Of a stretch of DNA of 64,000 nucleotides, positions 16,127 to 25,175 are shown piece by piece. The position numbers and the translations under genes were made by a program. The stretch is from an uncultured Campylobacter sp. Lineage in GTDB: Bacteria > Campylobacterota > Campylobacteria > Campylobacterales > Campylobacteraceae. The stretch is from assembly GCA_900539255.1 (NCBI GenBank), contig UQBJ01000003.1, positions 38,882 through 102,881 on the forward strand, written 5' to 3'. Under the pieces are notes generated by a model. That model searched no databases and was not told the origin of the DNA. It worked only from the letters and a program-made list of their open reading frames with translations. The stretch's first letter is position 1, and the number at the start of each line of letters is the position of its first letter.

Positions 16127-17245
16127 ATGCGATTTGACATAAAACACCAAGACGGCAACGCTCGCGTGTGCGAGATACAAACCGCACACAGCAGCTTTGA
16201 AACGCCTATTTTTATGCCTGTTGGCACGGCTGGTGCGGTGAAAAGCCTTGACGCTAACGATATGAGCGAAATTTTAGGCGCAAAAATCATCTTAGCAAAC
16301 ACCTATCATCTTTACTTGCGCCCTACTTCGCAGGTGGTGGCGAGTTTGGGCGGTTTGCACGGCTTTACGCGCTACAATGGCTCGTTTTTAACCGACAGCG
16401 GCGGCTTTCAAGCCTTTTCTTTAAGCAAAAATTCAAATCCAGATGAAAGGGGCATTGCCTTTAAAAGCCACATTGATGGGAGTTTGCACTTTTTTACGCC
16501 CCAAAGTGTGCTTGATACGCAGTATGAGCTAAACTCCGATATAATGATGATTTTAGATGATTTAGTTGCCTTGCCAGCGGAGAAAAAGCGCGTTGATTTA
16601 AGCGTGCAAAGGACGATAAAATGGGCGAAAGAGGCTATAAAATACCACAAAAGCAAGCAAAATTTGGGCGTTGGACTTCATCAAAATATCTTTGGTATCG
16701 TGCAGGGCGGGACTGATTTTGAGGCGCGAAAGGCTTGTGCGAGCGCACTTTGCGAGCTAGAATTTGACGGATTAGCTATCGGCGGACTGAGCGTTGGGGA
16801 AGAAAATCAAGCAATGTATGATACAGTCGAGGCTATGATGCCTTTTATGGACACAAATCGCCCAAGATACTTGATGGGCGTTGGAACGCCTGAGGATTTA
16901 GTCGAAAATGTCGAGCGCGGAGTAGATATGTTTGACTGCGTAATGCCTACGCGCAACGCTCGCAACGGCACACTTTTCACAAAGCACGGGAAATTCAACA
17001 TTAAACGCGCTGAATTTATCAAAGATGACGAGCCTATTGAGAAAGATTGTGAGTGCTACACCTGCAAACGCTACTCAAAAGGCTATTTAAATCATCTCTT
17101 TCGCGCTGGCGAGCTGACATTTTTTCGCCTTGCGAGCCTGCATAACTTGCATTATTATCTCACGCTGATGGCGCAAATCCGCTCAGCGATAAAGGCGCAT
17201 AAATTTAGCGGATTTAAAAAGGAATTTTACGCCAAACGCTCTTAA
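16127..17245 (+). CDS. tgt: tRNA-guanine transglycosylase
   Basis: Exchanges guanine-34 for the queuosine precursor preQ1 in tRNAs with GUN anticodons. A TIM-barrel of 372 residues. TDSGGFQAFS holds the general acid/base Asp, FDCVMPTRNARNGTLFT the nucleophile Asp and recognition residues, and CECYTCKRYSKGYLNHL the zinc ligands (three Cys and a downstream His). I chose ATG at 16127 because AAAAAAGGACAAAA precedes it and the length then matches the family. The frame extends ten codons further upstream but these overlap the promoter. Confidence 0.96.
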   Translation: MRFDIKHQDGNARVCEIQTAHSSFETPIFMPVGTAGAVKSLDANDMSEILGAKIILANTYHLYLRPTSQVVASLGGLHGFTRYNGSFLTDSGGFQAFSLSKNSNPDERGIAFKSHIDGSLHFFTPQSVLDTQYELNSDIMMILDDLVALPAEKKRVDLSVQRTIKWAKEAIKYHKSKQNLGVGLHQNIFGIVQGGTDFEARKACASALCELEFDGLAIGGLSVGEENQAMYDTVEAMMPFMDTNRPRYLMGVGTPEDLVENVERGVDMFDCVMPTRNARNGTLFTKHGKFNIKRAEFIKDDEPIEKDCECYTCKRYSKGYLNHLFRAGELTFFRLASLHNLHYYLTLMAQIRSAIKAHKFSGFKKEFYAKRS

Positions 17246-17371
17246 ATTTAGGCTTTTGCAAGGCAAATTTCGCGCATAAATTTGCCGCTAAAAGGTGCTT
17301 GAATTTGCTTTGCGTGCGAATGGTTTGCCAAAGATGATTATAATGCCACAAGATTTTTGTAAAGGAAAAAA

Positions 17372-17911
17372 ATGCGAGTTTTGATAATGCTTTTTGCTTT
17401 TGCGACTTTTGCCCTTGCTAACCCCGCACCGCTGGGCTTTGAGATAGACAAAGCCACTTATGATGAAGTAGTGGCAAAATACCGCCCGACTTCGTCCTTT
17501 CAAACCGACACGGGCGGCATTCGCATTGTCGTGGGTGTGAATAAAATCGAGCTTGACGATTTGGTTGGCTACAACGCCTTTTTTGACTTTGACGAACAAT
17601 ACAAACTCGTGTCCATTTCGCTGAGATTTGAGAAAAGAAAATTCAAAGAACTTTACTCGTCCTTGTCGAAAAAATACAAGCTCATCAAAAAAACAGCAAG
17701 CAAATCGGGCGCAACGCTCGTTGAATTCGAGGACGGCAACTGCATTATCCGCTTGGAAACGCTCAAACATATGATAGCAGGTGCTTATATCACGGGGCTT
17801 GATTATATCTCAAAAGATGAGATTAAAAGGCAGGAAAACTACTCCAAAGAGCAAAAGCAAAGAGAAAAAGAGCGCAAACAAAGGCTAAATGAGAATTTAA
17901 ACACCTTGTAA
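17372..17911 (+). CDS. Small exported protein of unknown function
   Basis: A 179-residue protein with a clear Sec signal peptide (MRVLIMLFAFATFALA, cleavage probably after ALA-N). The mature part starts PAPLGFEIDKATYDEVVAKY and alternates beta-like and charged segments, then ends in a Lys/Glu-rich helix (about residues 145-175). I do not recognise a family. Ribosome site AAAGGAAA is good and the codon use looks like the neighbours'. It is transcribed alone, toward rpoD. Periplasmic location is inferred from the signal only. Confidence 0.75.
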   Translation: MRVLIMLFAFATFALANPAPLGFEIDKATYDEVVAKYRPTSSFQTDTGGIRIVVGVNKIELDDLVGYNAFFDFDEQYKLVSISLRFEKRKFKELYSSLSKKYKLIKKTASKSGATLVEFEDGNCIIRLETLKHMIAGAYITGLDYISKDEIKRQENYSKEQKQREKERKQRLNENLNTL

Positions 17912-17986
17912 TTTGCCCAAACCCTAAAAAAGCTAAATTTCGCCGTAAAATTTAGCAAATTTAAGCCCAAAATTCAGCCTTTACGC

Positions 17987-19888
17987 CTAATACTTACCCT
18001 CGATATAGCTTTTGAGCTTGCGTCCTACTTTTGGGTGTTTGAGCTTTTTTATCGCTGAGCTTTCGATTTGACGGACGCGTTCGCGGGTTACATTTAACTC
18101 TTTGCCGATTTCTTCAAGCGTTCTGTCGCTTTCATCGGGCATAAGCCCAAAGCGCATTTCTATGACGGCTTTTTCTCTGTCGCTGAGCTGGTCTAAAACC
18201 TCGCTAATTTGGTCTTTTAAGTCCTCTCGCAAGATATGGTCCATAGGCGAGAGTGAGCCTCTGTCCTCGACAAAATCCCCGAATTTACCATCATCTTCGC
18301 TGCCTATGGGCGCTTCAAGTGAAATCGGCTCTTTGGTAATCTTTATCACTTGTTTTATCTTATCCACGCTCAACCCTACTTCGCGCGCTATGTAGGCTAC
18401 ATCGGGTTCTTTGCCGTATTTTTGTATGTGTTCGCGCACGATTTTGTTGATTTGGTTTATCGTTTCTATCATATGAATCGGTATGCGTATGGTGCGCGCT
18501 TGGTCAGCTATGGCGCGGCTTATGGCTTGGCGAATCCACCAAGTCGCGTAAGTGGAGAATTTATAACCCCTTTTATACTCAAATTTATCCACAGCTTTCA
18601 TCAGCCCTATGTTGCCCTCTTGGATTAAGTCCAAAAAAGGCAAGCCGCGGTTGGTGTAGCGTTTGGCGATACTCACCACAAGGCGCAAATTTGACTTTGC
18701 CATTCGGCTTTTTGCCGCATCTGAAATTCTCTTGCCCCGTTTTATCTGCTCTAAAATTTCTTTTAGCCTGTCTTTTTCCAAATCAAAGCCCGTTTTGCTC
18801 GCCTCTTTGGTTTGAAAAAGTTTTTTGATGTCCATATAAGTGCTTACCATAGTGGTTTCAAGGCATAGCTCTGTGATTTCTTCTTTGCTGAGCTTTGTTA
18901 TGTTTTCCAAAATCTGCTTGTGGCGGGATTTTAGCTCATCGCTAAACATAGGCAAGCGGTATTCTAGGCGTTTAAGCTCTTTTGCAAACTCATCATCGCT
19001 TTTTAAGGCTGTTTCCATTGATTTAACTATCTCTGTGATGAGCTTTGAAGTGGGTCCAAGGTCCATCAGCTTGCCTTTGAGTATGTTTTTCTTAAAGGCG
19101 ATGATGAGTTTGTTTAAAAGCTCGTTGTTTTCGATTTCTTTGTAGTTTTCTGTGGTGCGTAGCCACTCTTTTTTGGCTTTTTCAAGCGCCTTAAATTTTT
19201 CGATAACCTTTTTGGTGCGCTCGTCATTTCTTCTGCGTGGGAGTTTTTTGGGCTTTTCAGCCTTAACGCCATCGCCGTCCTCGTTTAGTTCTAGTTCTTC
19301 TTCGTTTTCTTCTTCATCAAGGGCGATTTCTATCTCGTCAAATTTTTCATCGCTTTTTTCCTCATCATCAAAACTTTTGAAAAGCTCTTTTACTCGGCGT
19401 TCGCGGTTGATGAGCGGCTCGCGGTAATCAAGTATAAAGTCGATGAGATAAGGCACGGAGCAAAACGCATCTATCATAATGTCCTCGCCAAGCTCGATTT
19501 GACGGGAGATGGTTACTTCTTCATCTTTGTTGAGTAGCGAAATTTGCCCCATTTCGCGCAGATACATACGCACGGGCGAGTCAGAACGCCCCCATTCTAA
19601 AATCTCACTCTCATTTGCTAAATCAAAATCCTTCTCTAAGCCCGTATCTTGCAGCTTTTGCTTTTCTTGCTCGCGCTGTTTAGCTTCGGCGAAATTTTTC
19701 ATTTTAGCTATTTCTGCTGACGAGCAAATCTCTACTTTATGCCTTTTGGCTAGGGATTCGATTTTTTTAGCGACATTAACGCCGGGCACTTTGGATAAAA
19801 ATTTAACGATTTTCTCGTGAGTAGCGTAGCCTTTGGCGTTGGTTTTAAAGTATTCTTCAAGCTCTTTTTCGGATTTTTTACTTATCAT
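17987..19888 (-). CDS. rpoD: RNA polymerase primary sigma factor (sigma-70)
   Basis: The housekeeping sigma factor, 633 residues. Region 1.1 is at the N-terminus, followed by WGRSDSPVRMYLREMGQISLL (region 1.2), a long acidic non-conserved region rich in Glu/Asp (about 175-215), region 2 with FKFSTYATWWIRQAISRAI-type residues for -10 recognition, region 3 and region 4.2 (LEEIGKELNVTRERVRQIE) for -35 contact. ATG at 19886-19888. It converges with the small exported protein gene and has a 120-base upstream spacer. Confidence 0.97.
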   Translation of the reverse strand: MISKKSEKELEEYFKTNAKGYATHEKIVKFLSKVPGVNVAKKIESLAKRHKVEICSSAEIAKMKNFAEAKQREQEKQKLQDTGLEKDFDLANESEILEWGRSDSPVRMYLREMGQISLLNKDEEVTISRQIELGEDIMIDAFCSVPYLIDFILDYREPLINRERRVKELFKSFDDEEKSDEKFDEIEIALDEEENEEELELNEDGDGVKAEKPKKLPRRRNDERTKKVIEKFKALEKAKKEWLRTTENYKEIENNELLNKLIIAFKKNILKGKLMDLGPTSKLITEIVKSMETALKSDDEFAKELKRLEYRLPMFSDELKSRHKQILENITKLSKEEITELCLETTMVSTYMDIKKLFQTKEASKTGFDLEKDRLKEILEQIKRGKRISDAAKSRMAKSNLRLVVSIAKRYTNRGLPFLDLIQEGNIGLMKAVDKFEYKRGYKFSTYATWWIRQAISRAIADQARTIRIPIHMIETINQINKIVREHIQKYGKEPDVAYIAREVGLSVDKIKQVIKITKEPISLEAPIGSEDDGKFGDFVEDRGSLSPMDHILREDLKDQISEVLDQLSDREKAVIEMRFGLMPDESDRTLEEIGKELNVTRERVRQIESSAIKKLKHPKVGRKLKSYIEGKY

Positions 19889-20035
19889 CTTTGCGTCCTT
19901 GTAATGAGTTTTGAATTTGACATTGTAGCACTTTTTGTTTGAAAGTTTGTTAATTTTAAAGAAAATTTATAAAAATTTGCAAATTTTGGGCTAAAAATTT
20001 AAAAATTCACATTTTCAAAGATAAATTTCGCAAAG

Positions 20036-22252
20036 TTATGGCTGTAAAACGCGGTAGTTAAGCTGCAAATTGTCAAGTTTTTGGTATTTTTGCAAGAATT
20101 CAGCCTTGTTTTTGGGGAGTTCAAAGGTTTCGTTTAATTGCGTTATAAAGCCATTTTTAAGCGTGTATTTGTAGCCAAATGCTGAATTTGCAGGGTAAAT
20201 TCCACTCTCATCAAGCCAAAGCTCTGAATTTACCGCAAAATTATAACCTTTTAGCGCATTTTTATCAAAAAGGTTGCGCCCGCCAAGCGTGAGAAAATCA
20301 TACTCGTTTAAACTCAGTGCGTAAAGGGTTGGAAAAATGTCCTTGTGAGAGCCTATTGTAGCAGGATTAAAGGCAAAGCCGTTTTTGTCAAAGTCCTTTG
20401 TGTAAGCACTTGGCACATACAAGTAAAACGGCACGGCGTGATTTAATGGCGTGTTTTCAAAGGCTATCAAATCTCTATTTTTGTGGTCGCCGCTAGCAGC
20501 GATAATGGTAGAGTTTTTAAGCTCGCTGTGCTTAATAGAGCCGATAAATTCGCCAAAGGCATTGTTAGAATAAGCGAAAATTTCAGCACTTGCGCGAGTT
20601 TTTTGGGCATTGTTGTGCTTAAAAAAGTGCATTTTGTCCTTAAAGTCAAATTTTGGCGCGCTAAAATGCTCGGGCAAACTTGGGTAAGGCGGGTGATTTG
20701 AAGTCGTAAGAATAGCTATAAATGTGGGCTTTGTCGCCTTTTGCAGCAATTCAAAAGCGAATTTATAGGCAAATTCATCAAGCACGCCGTAGATATTAGC
20801 GTTTTGCTTGCTTTGTGGATAGCGCGACATAAGGAAATTGCTATCATATACCGCATCAGCACCTAGCGTAGTAGCGTAATCGCCGAAATTTTGCCACGAG
20901 CGATTGCCAGAAGTAATGTAAATCACTTCATATCCAGCATTTTTATACACCGCAAAGGGCGTGAGTGCGAGCTTTTTGTCCTTTGCTAAACCAAGAGATA
21001 TGTTAGCATTAGGGCTTAAAAAGAAAAGTGAGGCGAAACTGCCTGCTGTGCCGTTAGTTGATGATAAAAAATTCATAAAAACAAAGTCATTTTGGGGTTT
21101 TGATGAGTTTTGCACCACTTTGCCCGCTTCAAAATGTGCCCGAAAGCCCATAAGCAAGTCAAAATTTAAGGCATTGTCAAGGGAAAGCATATTTGTGCCA
21201 AGACTTTCCATAAGCACGACAACGACATTTGGGCTTTTGCTTATACTTTTTTGGCTGTTGTGCTGAAATACAGGGAAAAGTTCGCTTTGTAAGGCTTCAA
21301 ATTCATCTAAATTCACGGCTTGAAAGCTGTCTTGCTCTTTGTAATGGCTTAAAGCCCACGAAAAAGCGATGATAGGATTTGTGCTGATATGGTTTATCAA
21401 GGCATTTGCGGCTATGTGATGCTCATCTTCACGCAAAGGAAAAGTGCCAACACTACCACGAATGCCTATAAAAACGAGCGCGATAAGGGTTAAATTCAGC
21501 ACAAAGGACACCAAAGGGTCGAATTTTGTTTTAGCTTGATTTGCGCGTGGCTTGCTTGAATTTAGCTTAAATTGAGCGGAGTTTTTGCCCATAAAATGAG
21601 AATTTAAAATTCTCTTTGAAAGCTGCAAATAAAGCCACGCAAAGCAAGTGCTAGCTAGCAAGATGATTAAGACAGGGTAATCTTGCCACATTATCTTTAA
21701 GATAGCTGCGGTGTCATCGTCCTTTAAGCCAAAGATAAAAATGTCGATTTTGGTGTGATAAGTGCGAAAATAATAAAAATTCACAAAGGCACTTAAAGCA
21801 AAAACAAAGCTTGATAAAGTGGCGAAAAAGAGCGTGAATTTGTAGATAAATTTGTCAAATTTGAGACAAAAATTTAAGAAAAAATCATTTTTGCCTAAAT
21901 TCTTTTTATCAAATGCCCCCCCCCCTGCCGTCATTTTGAGCCTTACCTTAAAAAGCATTTTGCTAAAAAGCGCAAGGTAGCCAAGCAGCATTATCAAGGC
22001 TATCACAACGCACACGGCGCGCATATCAAGGCGAAAGCCCATTATAAACATAGCCAAAAGCTCTTTTTTGAGCGGTGCAAACTCATCAAAATTTGTATAA
22101 GCGAGTAAAAATCGTTGCAAAAAATAACAAATTTCGCCCAAAAGTCCAAGCACCAAGCCTAAAACAATGAAATTTTTATAGCAGTGAAAATTTTCGCTCA
22201 TTGAGCAAAAAGCAAGGCTTTGTCCAGCTGAATTCTCATCAAATTTTTTCGC
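20036..22252 (-). CDS. LTA synthase-like sulfatase-fold membrane enzyme, phase-variable by a G10 tract
   Basis: An inner-membrane enzyme of the LtaS/sulfatase superfamily, about 738 residues. Five or so N-terminal membrane helices precede a periplasmic catalytic domain. VVVVLMESLGTN has the metal-binding Glu, SSTNGTAGSFASLFF the nucleophilic Thr, and ASGDHKNRD the second metal Asp-His pair, so catalysis looks possible. Members transfer phosphoglycerol or phosphoethanolamine; the substrate here is unknown. A run of ten G on the coding strand (21916-21925) encodes GGG at about residues 110-112; the frame is currently ON. I propose the TTG at 22250-22252 because GGAG lies seven bases upstream; an ATG at 22199-22201 is an alternative. 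Resembles the Cj1055c type rather than EptC. Confidence 0.85.
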   Translation of the reverse strand, partial: AKKFDENSAGQSLAFCSMSENFHCYKNFIVLGLVLGLLGEICYFLQRFLLAYTNFDEFAPLKKELLAMFIMGFRLDMRAVCVVIALIMLLGYLALFSKMLFKVRLKMTAGGGAFDKKNLGKNDFFLNFCLKFDKFIYKFTLFFATLSSFVFALSAFVNFYYFRTYHTKIDIFIFGLKDDDTAAILKIMWQDYPVLIILLASTCFAWLYLQLSKRILNSHFMGKNSAQFKLNSSKPRANQAKTKFDPLVSFVLNLTLIALVFIGIRGSVGTFPLREDEHHIAANALINHISTNPIIAFSWALSHYKEQDSFQAVNLDEFEALQSELFPVFQHNSQKSISKSPNVVVVLMESLGTNMLSLDNALNFDLLMGFRAHFEAGKVVQNSSKPQNDFVFMNFLSSTNGTAGSFASLFFLSPNANISLGLAKDKKLALTPFAVYKNAGYEVIYITSGNRSWQNFGDYATTLGADAVYDSNFLMSRYPQSKQNANIYGVLDEFAYKFAFELLQKATKPTFIAILTTSNHPPYPSLPEHFSAPKFDFKDKMHFFKHNNAQKTRASAEIFAYSNNAFGEFIGSIKHSELKNSTIIAASGDHKNRDLIAFENTPLNHAVPFYLYVPSAYTKDFDKNGFAFNPATIGSHKDIFPTLYALSLNEYDFLTLGGRNLFDKNALKGYNFAVNSELWLDESGIYPANSAFGYKYTLKNGFITQLNETFELPKNKAEFLQKYQKLDNLQLNYRVLQP
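21916..21925 (-). repeat. Homopolymeric C10 (coding-strand G10) contingency tract
   Basis: Ten consecutive C on the + strand, read as G10 in the LTA synthase-like gene, flanked by ACGGCA and CATTTG. It is the only homopolymeric G/C run of eight or more in the window. In Campylobacter, G tracts of 8-11 in surface-related genes undergo slipped-strand phase variation. A change of one base would cut the protein in the membrane domain. Confidence 0.9.
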
Positions 22253-22357
22253 CAAAATGAAACTCCGTTTTAAATTTAAAGCCAAAAGTATAGCACAAAT
22301 TTAAAATTCAACGCCATTTTAGGCAAAATTTTTGAAAAAATCTCAAATTTCAAAAAG

Positions 22358-22375
22358 TTGGAACACTCTTTGCTT
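22358..22375 (+). promoter_or_regulatory. Sigma-54 promoter of flgG2-flgG
   Basis: TTGGAACACTCTTTGCTT matches the Campylobacter RpoN consensus: GG at 22360-22361 and GC at 22372-22373, exactly the canonical GG-N10-GC spacing. Expected transcription start is near 22385, 25 bases before the flgG2 ATG. RpoN itself is encoded at 61.8 kb in this window. Confidence 0.92.
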
Positions 22376-22410
22376 GTGTATAATTACCAAAAATTAAGGG
22401 GAAAGCAAGT

Positions 22411-23226
22411 ATGCAAAACGGATATTATCAAGCCACAGGTGGTATGGTTACGCAGTTTAACCGACTTGAAGTTATCACCAACAACCTTGCTAATGTCAAT
22501 ACAAGCGGCTTTAAGCGCGATGATGTCGTCATAGGCGACTTTAAGCGCGTGTATCGCGAAGTGCAGGACATTTTGCCCATAGAAAACCACACAAGAGCGG
22601 CGTCAAGGTTCGTAAATTCGAGCATTGACAGAGTGCCACAAGTGAGTCAAACCTTTACGCACTTTGGCACGGGTGTGATAAAAACCACTGAAAATCCGCT
22701 AGATTTAGCTATGGTGCGAGATGATACCTTTTATTTGGTGCGCACAAAAGACGGCGAGATAAGGCTCACAAAGGACGGCAACTTTCAGCTTAACGATGAG
22801 GGCGTGCTTGTCAATAAACAAGGCTACCAAGTGCTAAGCAGTGCTTACTTTGACAACCCAGAAGCAGACGCGATACTTGTGCCAGAAGGCTCTGTTTTCA
22901 TCAATGTCGATAGAGACGGCAACATACAAGCAGACAACAACCCCATAGCAAGACTTTTCATCGCGCAAGTCGATGATATAAGGTTTTTAGAAAAAGACGG
23001 CGATAACACTTATCGCATTAACGATTTGACGAAAATCAGGGATTTAGACAGCTCAAATGCCGTCCGTCAAGGCTTTACTCAACTTTCAAATGTCAATCCT
23101 GTCGTGGAGATGACTTCGCTCATCGAAACGCACAGAATGCTTGAAATGTATCAAAAAGTGATGACTTCGCATATGGACGACTTAAATCAAGAGGCGATTA
23201 ACAAGCTCGCCAGCATTAACGCATAA
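22411..23226 (+). CDS. flgG2: Flagellar basal-body rod protein FlgG2 (FlgF-like)
   Basis: A 271-residue rod protein of the FlgF/FlgG family, exported by the flagellar type III system. The N-terminal signature GMVTQFNRLEVITNNLANVN, with the usual ANNLANxxT-like motif, and the C-terminal SNVNPVVEMTSLIETHRMLEMY coiled-coil heptads are present, so both ends can pack into the rod. The central region FGTGVIKTTENPLDLAM... is typical of proximal rod proteins. It lies 11 bases before flgG and has its own sigma-54 promoter. Ribosome site GGGGAAAG. Confidence 0.93.
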   Translation: MQNGYYQATGGMVTQFNRLEVITNNLANVNTSGFKRDDVVIGDFKRVYREVQDILPIENHTRAASRFVNSSIDRVPQVSQTFTHFGTGVIKTTENPLDLAMVRDDTFYLVRTKDGEIRLTKDGNFQLNDEGVLVNKQGYQVLSSAYFDNPEADAILVPEGSVFINVDRDGNIQADNNPIARLFIAQVDDIRFLEKDGDNTYRINDLTKIRDLDSSNAVRQGFTQLSNVNPVVEMTSLIETHRMLEMYQKVMTSHMDDLNQEAINKLASINA

Positions 23227-23236
23227 AGGATAAACG

Positions 23237-24028
23237 ATGATTCGTTCGCTTCACACCGCAGCTACGGGAATGATAGCCCAGCAAAAGCAAGTCGATACGG
23301 TTTCAAATAACATATCAAATGTCAATACCGTGGGCTTTAAGAAATCTCGCGTTGAATTTGCGGATTTGTTTTATCAAGTGATGAAATACGCAGGCACTTC
23401 GACATCAGCCACTACCACGCACCCCACAGGCATCGAGGTAGGGCTTGGCGTGCGCCCAACAGCGGTAACAAAGATATTTGACGAGGGTTCTTACAAATAC
23501 ACAAGCACGGACAACTTCGATGTAGCCATTCGTGGCAAGGGCTTTTTCCAAATCCAAATGCCCGATGGCACGACAGCCTACACGAGAAATGGCGAATTCA
23601 CCAAAGACAGCGAGGGCAATGTCGTCAATGCTGATGGCTACTATCTTTTGCCCCAAATCACTATCCCAGAAGGCACAGTGGCTATCAGCATAGCTTATGA
23701 CGGCACGGTGAGCGTGCAGCTTGCGGGCGAGACAAACGAAACGCAAATCGGGCAAATCGAGCTTGTGAATTTCATCAACCCCGCAGGCTTGCACTCTTTT
23801 GGCGATAACTTGTTTTTAGAAACAGGCGCAAGCGGCGCACCTGTGGCGGGCATAGCAGGGCAAGACGGCTTGGGCGACATAAGGCACGGCTTTGTGGAGA
23901 CAAGCAATGTCCAGCTTGTCGAGGAAATGACGGACTTAATCACAGGGCAAAGGGCTTATGAAGCAGGCTCAAAGGCTATCACAACAAGCGATGATATGCT
24001 TTCTATCGTCAATCAACTCAAACGCTAA
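23237..24028 (+). CDS. flgG: Flagellar distal rod protein FlgG
   Basis: The distal rod protein, 263 residues. It starts MIRSLHTAATGMIAQQKQVD, the conserved FlgG N-terminus, followed by VSNNISNVNTVGFKKSRVEF. The C-terminal SNVQLVEEMTDLITGQRAYE is the matching family signature. It is exported by the flagellar type III apparatus and stacks on FlgF/FlgB/FlgC. Length agrees with the family. Co-transcribed with flgG2 from the sigma-54 promoter; ribosome site AAAGGATAAACG. Confidence 0.97.
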   Translation: MIRSLHTAATGMIAQQKQVDTVSNNISNVNTVGFKKSRVEFADLFYQVMKYAGTSTSATTTHPTGIEVGLGVRPTAVTKIFDEGSYKYTSTDNFDVAIRGKGFFQIQMPDGTTAYTRNGEFTKDSEGNVVNADGYYLLPQITIPEGTVAISIAYDGTVSVQLAGETNETQIGQIELVNFINPAGLHSFGDNLFLETGASGAPVAGIAGQDGLGDIRHGFVETSNVQLVEEMTDLITGQRAYEAGSKAITTSDDMLSIVNQLKR

Positions 24029-24439
24029 ATTTTGAGCTGAATTTAAGGATTTAAGCTGCGTTTTGGCTTAAAGTTGGGCAAGTAAATGCCGTGCAAAGCT
24101 AAATTTGCTCGGCATTTAAGGCTTGCAAGCGTTTTGTGAGCGCTTTAAATTTACGCAAATTTTACTCGCCCTTGCAAAAATTTAGTTAAAATTCAGCAAA
24201 AACACAATCAAACAAAATTTAAAAAAACGCACTAAAAATTTTCAGCTAGCAAAAGCGCAAATTCAGCCACACTCAATTTTCGGCAAACAAAAAATCATAA
24301 ATTTAACTACGCTCATTTTTCAGCGAACAAAAAGCATAAATTCAAGCAACTCAAATCAAACAAATTTTTTAAAGCACGCAAAAAACGGCAAAAAGCGCAA
24401 GAAATTTAAATTCAGCAAGACAAATTTTAAAAATCAATT
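24029..24439. other. Gene-free spacer between flgG and the ABC transporter genes
   Basis: About 410 bases with no credible gene. The right half is made of drifting A-rich repeats, for example CACTCAATTTTCGGCAAACA followed by AAAAATCATAAATTT (from 24268) and GCTCATTTTTCAGCGAACAA followed by AAAGCATAAATTC (from 24310). A flgG terminator may lie at 24064-24130 (GCTTAAAG..., AGCGTTTTGTGAGCGCTTT), but I cannot define a convincing stem. Confidence 0.5.
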
Positions 24440-25174
24440 TTAAGAAAAATCAAACATATTTAAAAATTTCTTTGCTCTGTCGGTTTTGGGTGAGCTAAAA
24501 AACTCATCAGGCTTTGAAATCTCCACGATTTGCCCATCGTCCATAAAGACAACTCTGTCCGCAACTGAGCGCGCAAAGCCCATTTCGTGCGTAACGATGA
24601 GCATAGTCATACCCTCGCGCGCTAAATTCAGCATCACATCAAGCACTTCACGCACGATTTCAGGGTCAAGCGCAGCCGTTACTTCATCAAAAAGCATTAA
24701 ATCAGGGTTCATACAAAGGCTTCGCACTATGGCTATGCGTTGCTTTTGCCCACCGCTTAACTCTTTGGGATAAGCGTGAATTTTGTGCGCTAAACCAACC
24801 TTTTCAAGCCAAAATTTCGCCTCTTTTAAAACCTCATCTTTTGGGCGCGCTTGCGCTTTCATCGGGGCTAAAAGTATGTTTTCCTCGACACTTAAATGCT
24901 CAAAAAGCTCGTAGGATTGAAACACCATACCCACTTTTTGACGAATTTTTATCCACTCTTTAAAGTCCTTGTCAATTTTCGTGCCGTCTATGTAAATAGC
25001 CCCACTTGCAATGCTTTCAAGCCCGTTTATGCAACGCAAAAGCGTGGATTTACCGCACCCGCTTGGTCCTAAAATCACCACAACCTCGCTTTTTGCAACC
25101 TCCAAATTTATGTCTTTTAGCACCTCGTGCGTGCCGTAGAATTTGCGTAAGTGTTCTAGCTTTAAGATACTCAT
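24440..25174 (-). CDS. Polar amino-acid ABC transporter ATP-binding protein (GlnQ/HisP type)
   Basis: A 244-residue ATPase that powers the two permeases encoded next to it. Walker A GPSGCGKSTLL (about 34-44), Q-loop QSYELFEHLSV, signature LSGGQKQRIAIVR, Walker B LMLFDEVTAALDPE and switch His in IVTHEMGFA are all present. The sequence is close to the GlnQ/HisP/PEB1C class. Last gene of a three-gene unit on the minus strand, one base after the permease stop. The ribosome site is GGGGG just upstream of ATG. There is no binding protein in this operon; the CjaA-type protein at 33.5 kb is a candidate partner. Confidence 0.93.
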   Translation of the reverse strand: MSILKLEHLRKFYGTHEVLKDINLEVAKSEVVVILGPSGCGKSTLLRCINGLESIASGAIYIDGTKIDKDFKEWIKIRQKVGMVFQSYELFEHLSVEENILLAPMKAQARPKDEVLKEAKFWLEKVGLAHKIHAYPKELSGGQKQRIAIVRSLCMNPDLMLFDEVTAALDPEIVREVLDVMLNLAREGMTMLIVTHEMGFARSVADRVVFMDDGQIVEISKPDEFFSSPKTDRAKKFLNMFDFS

Positions 25175-25175
25175 T

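Noticed and set aside
17288..17770. Minus-strand frame of 160 codons opposite the exported protein gene
   Set aside because: The plus-strand frame has a signal peptide and a ribosome site; the opposite frame has neither and starts inside the gene.
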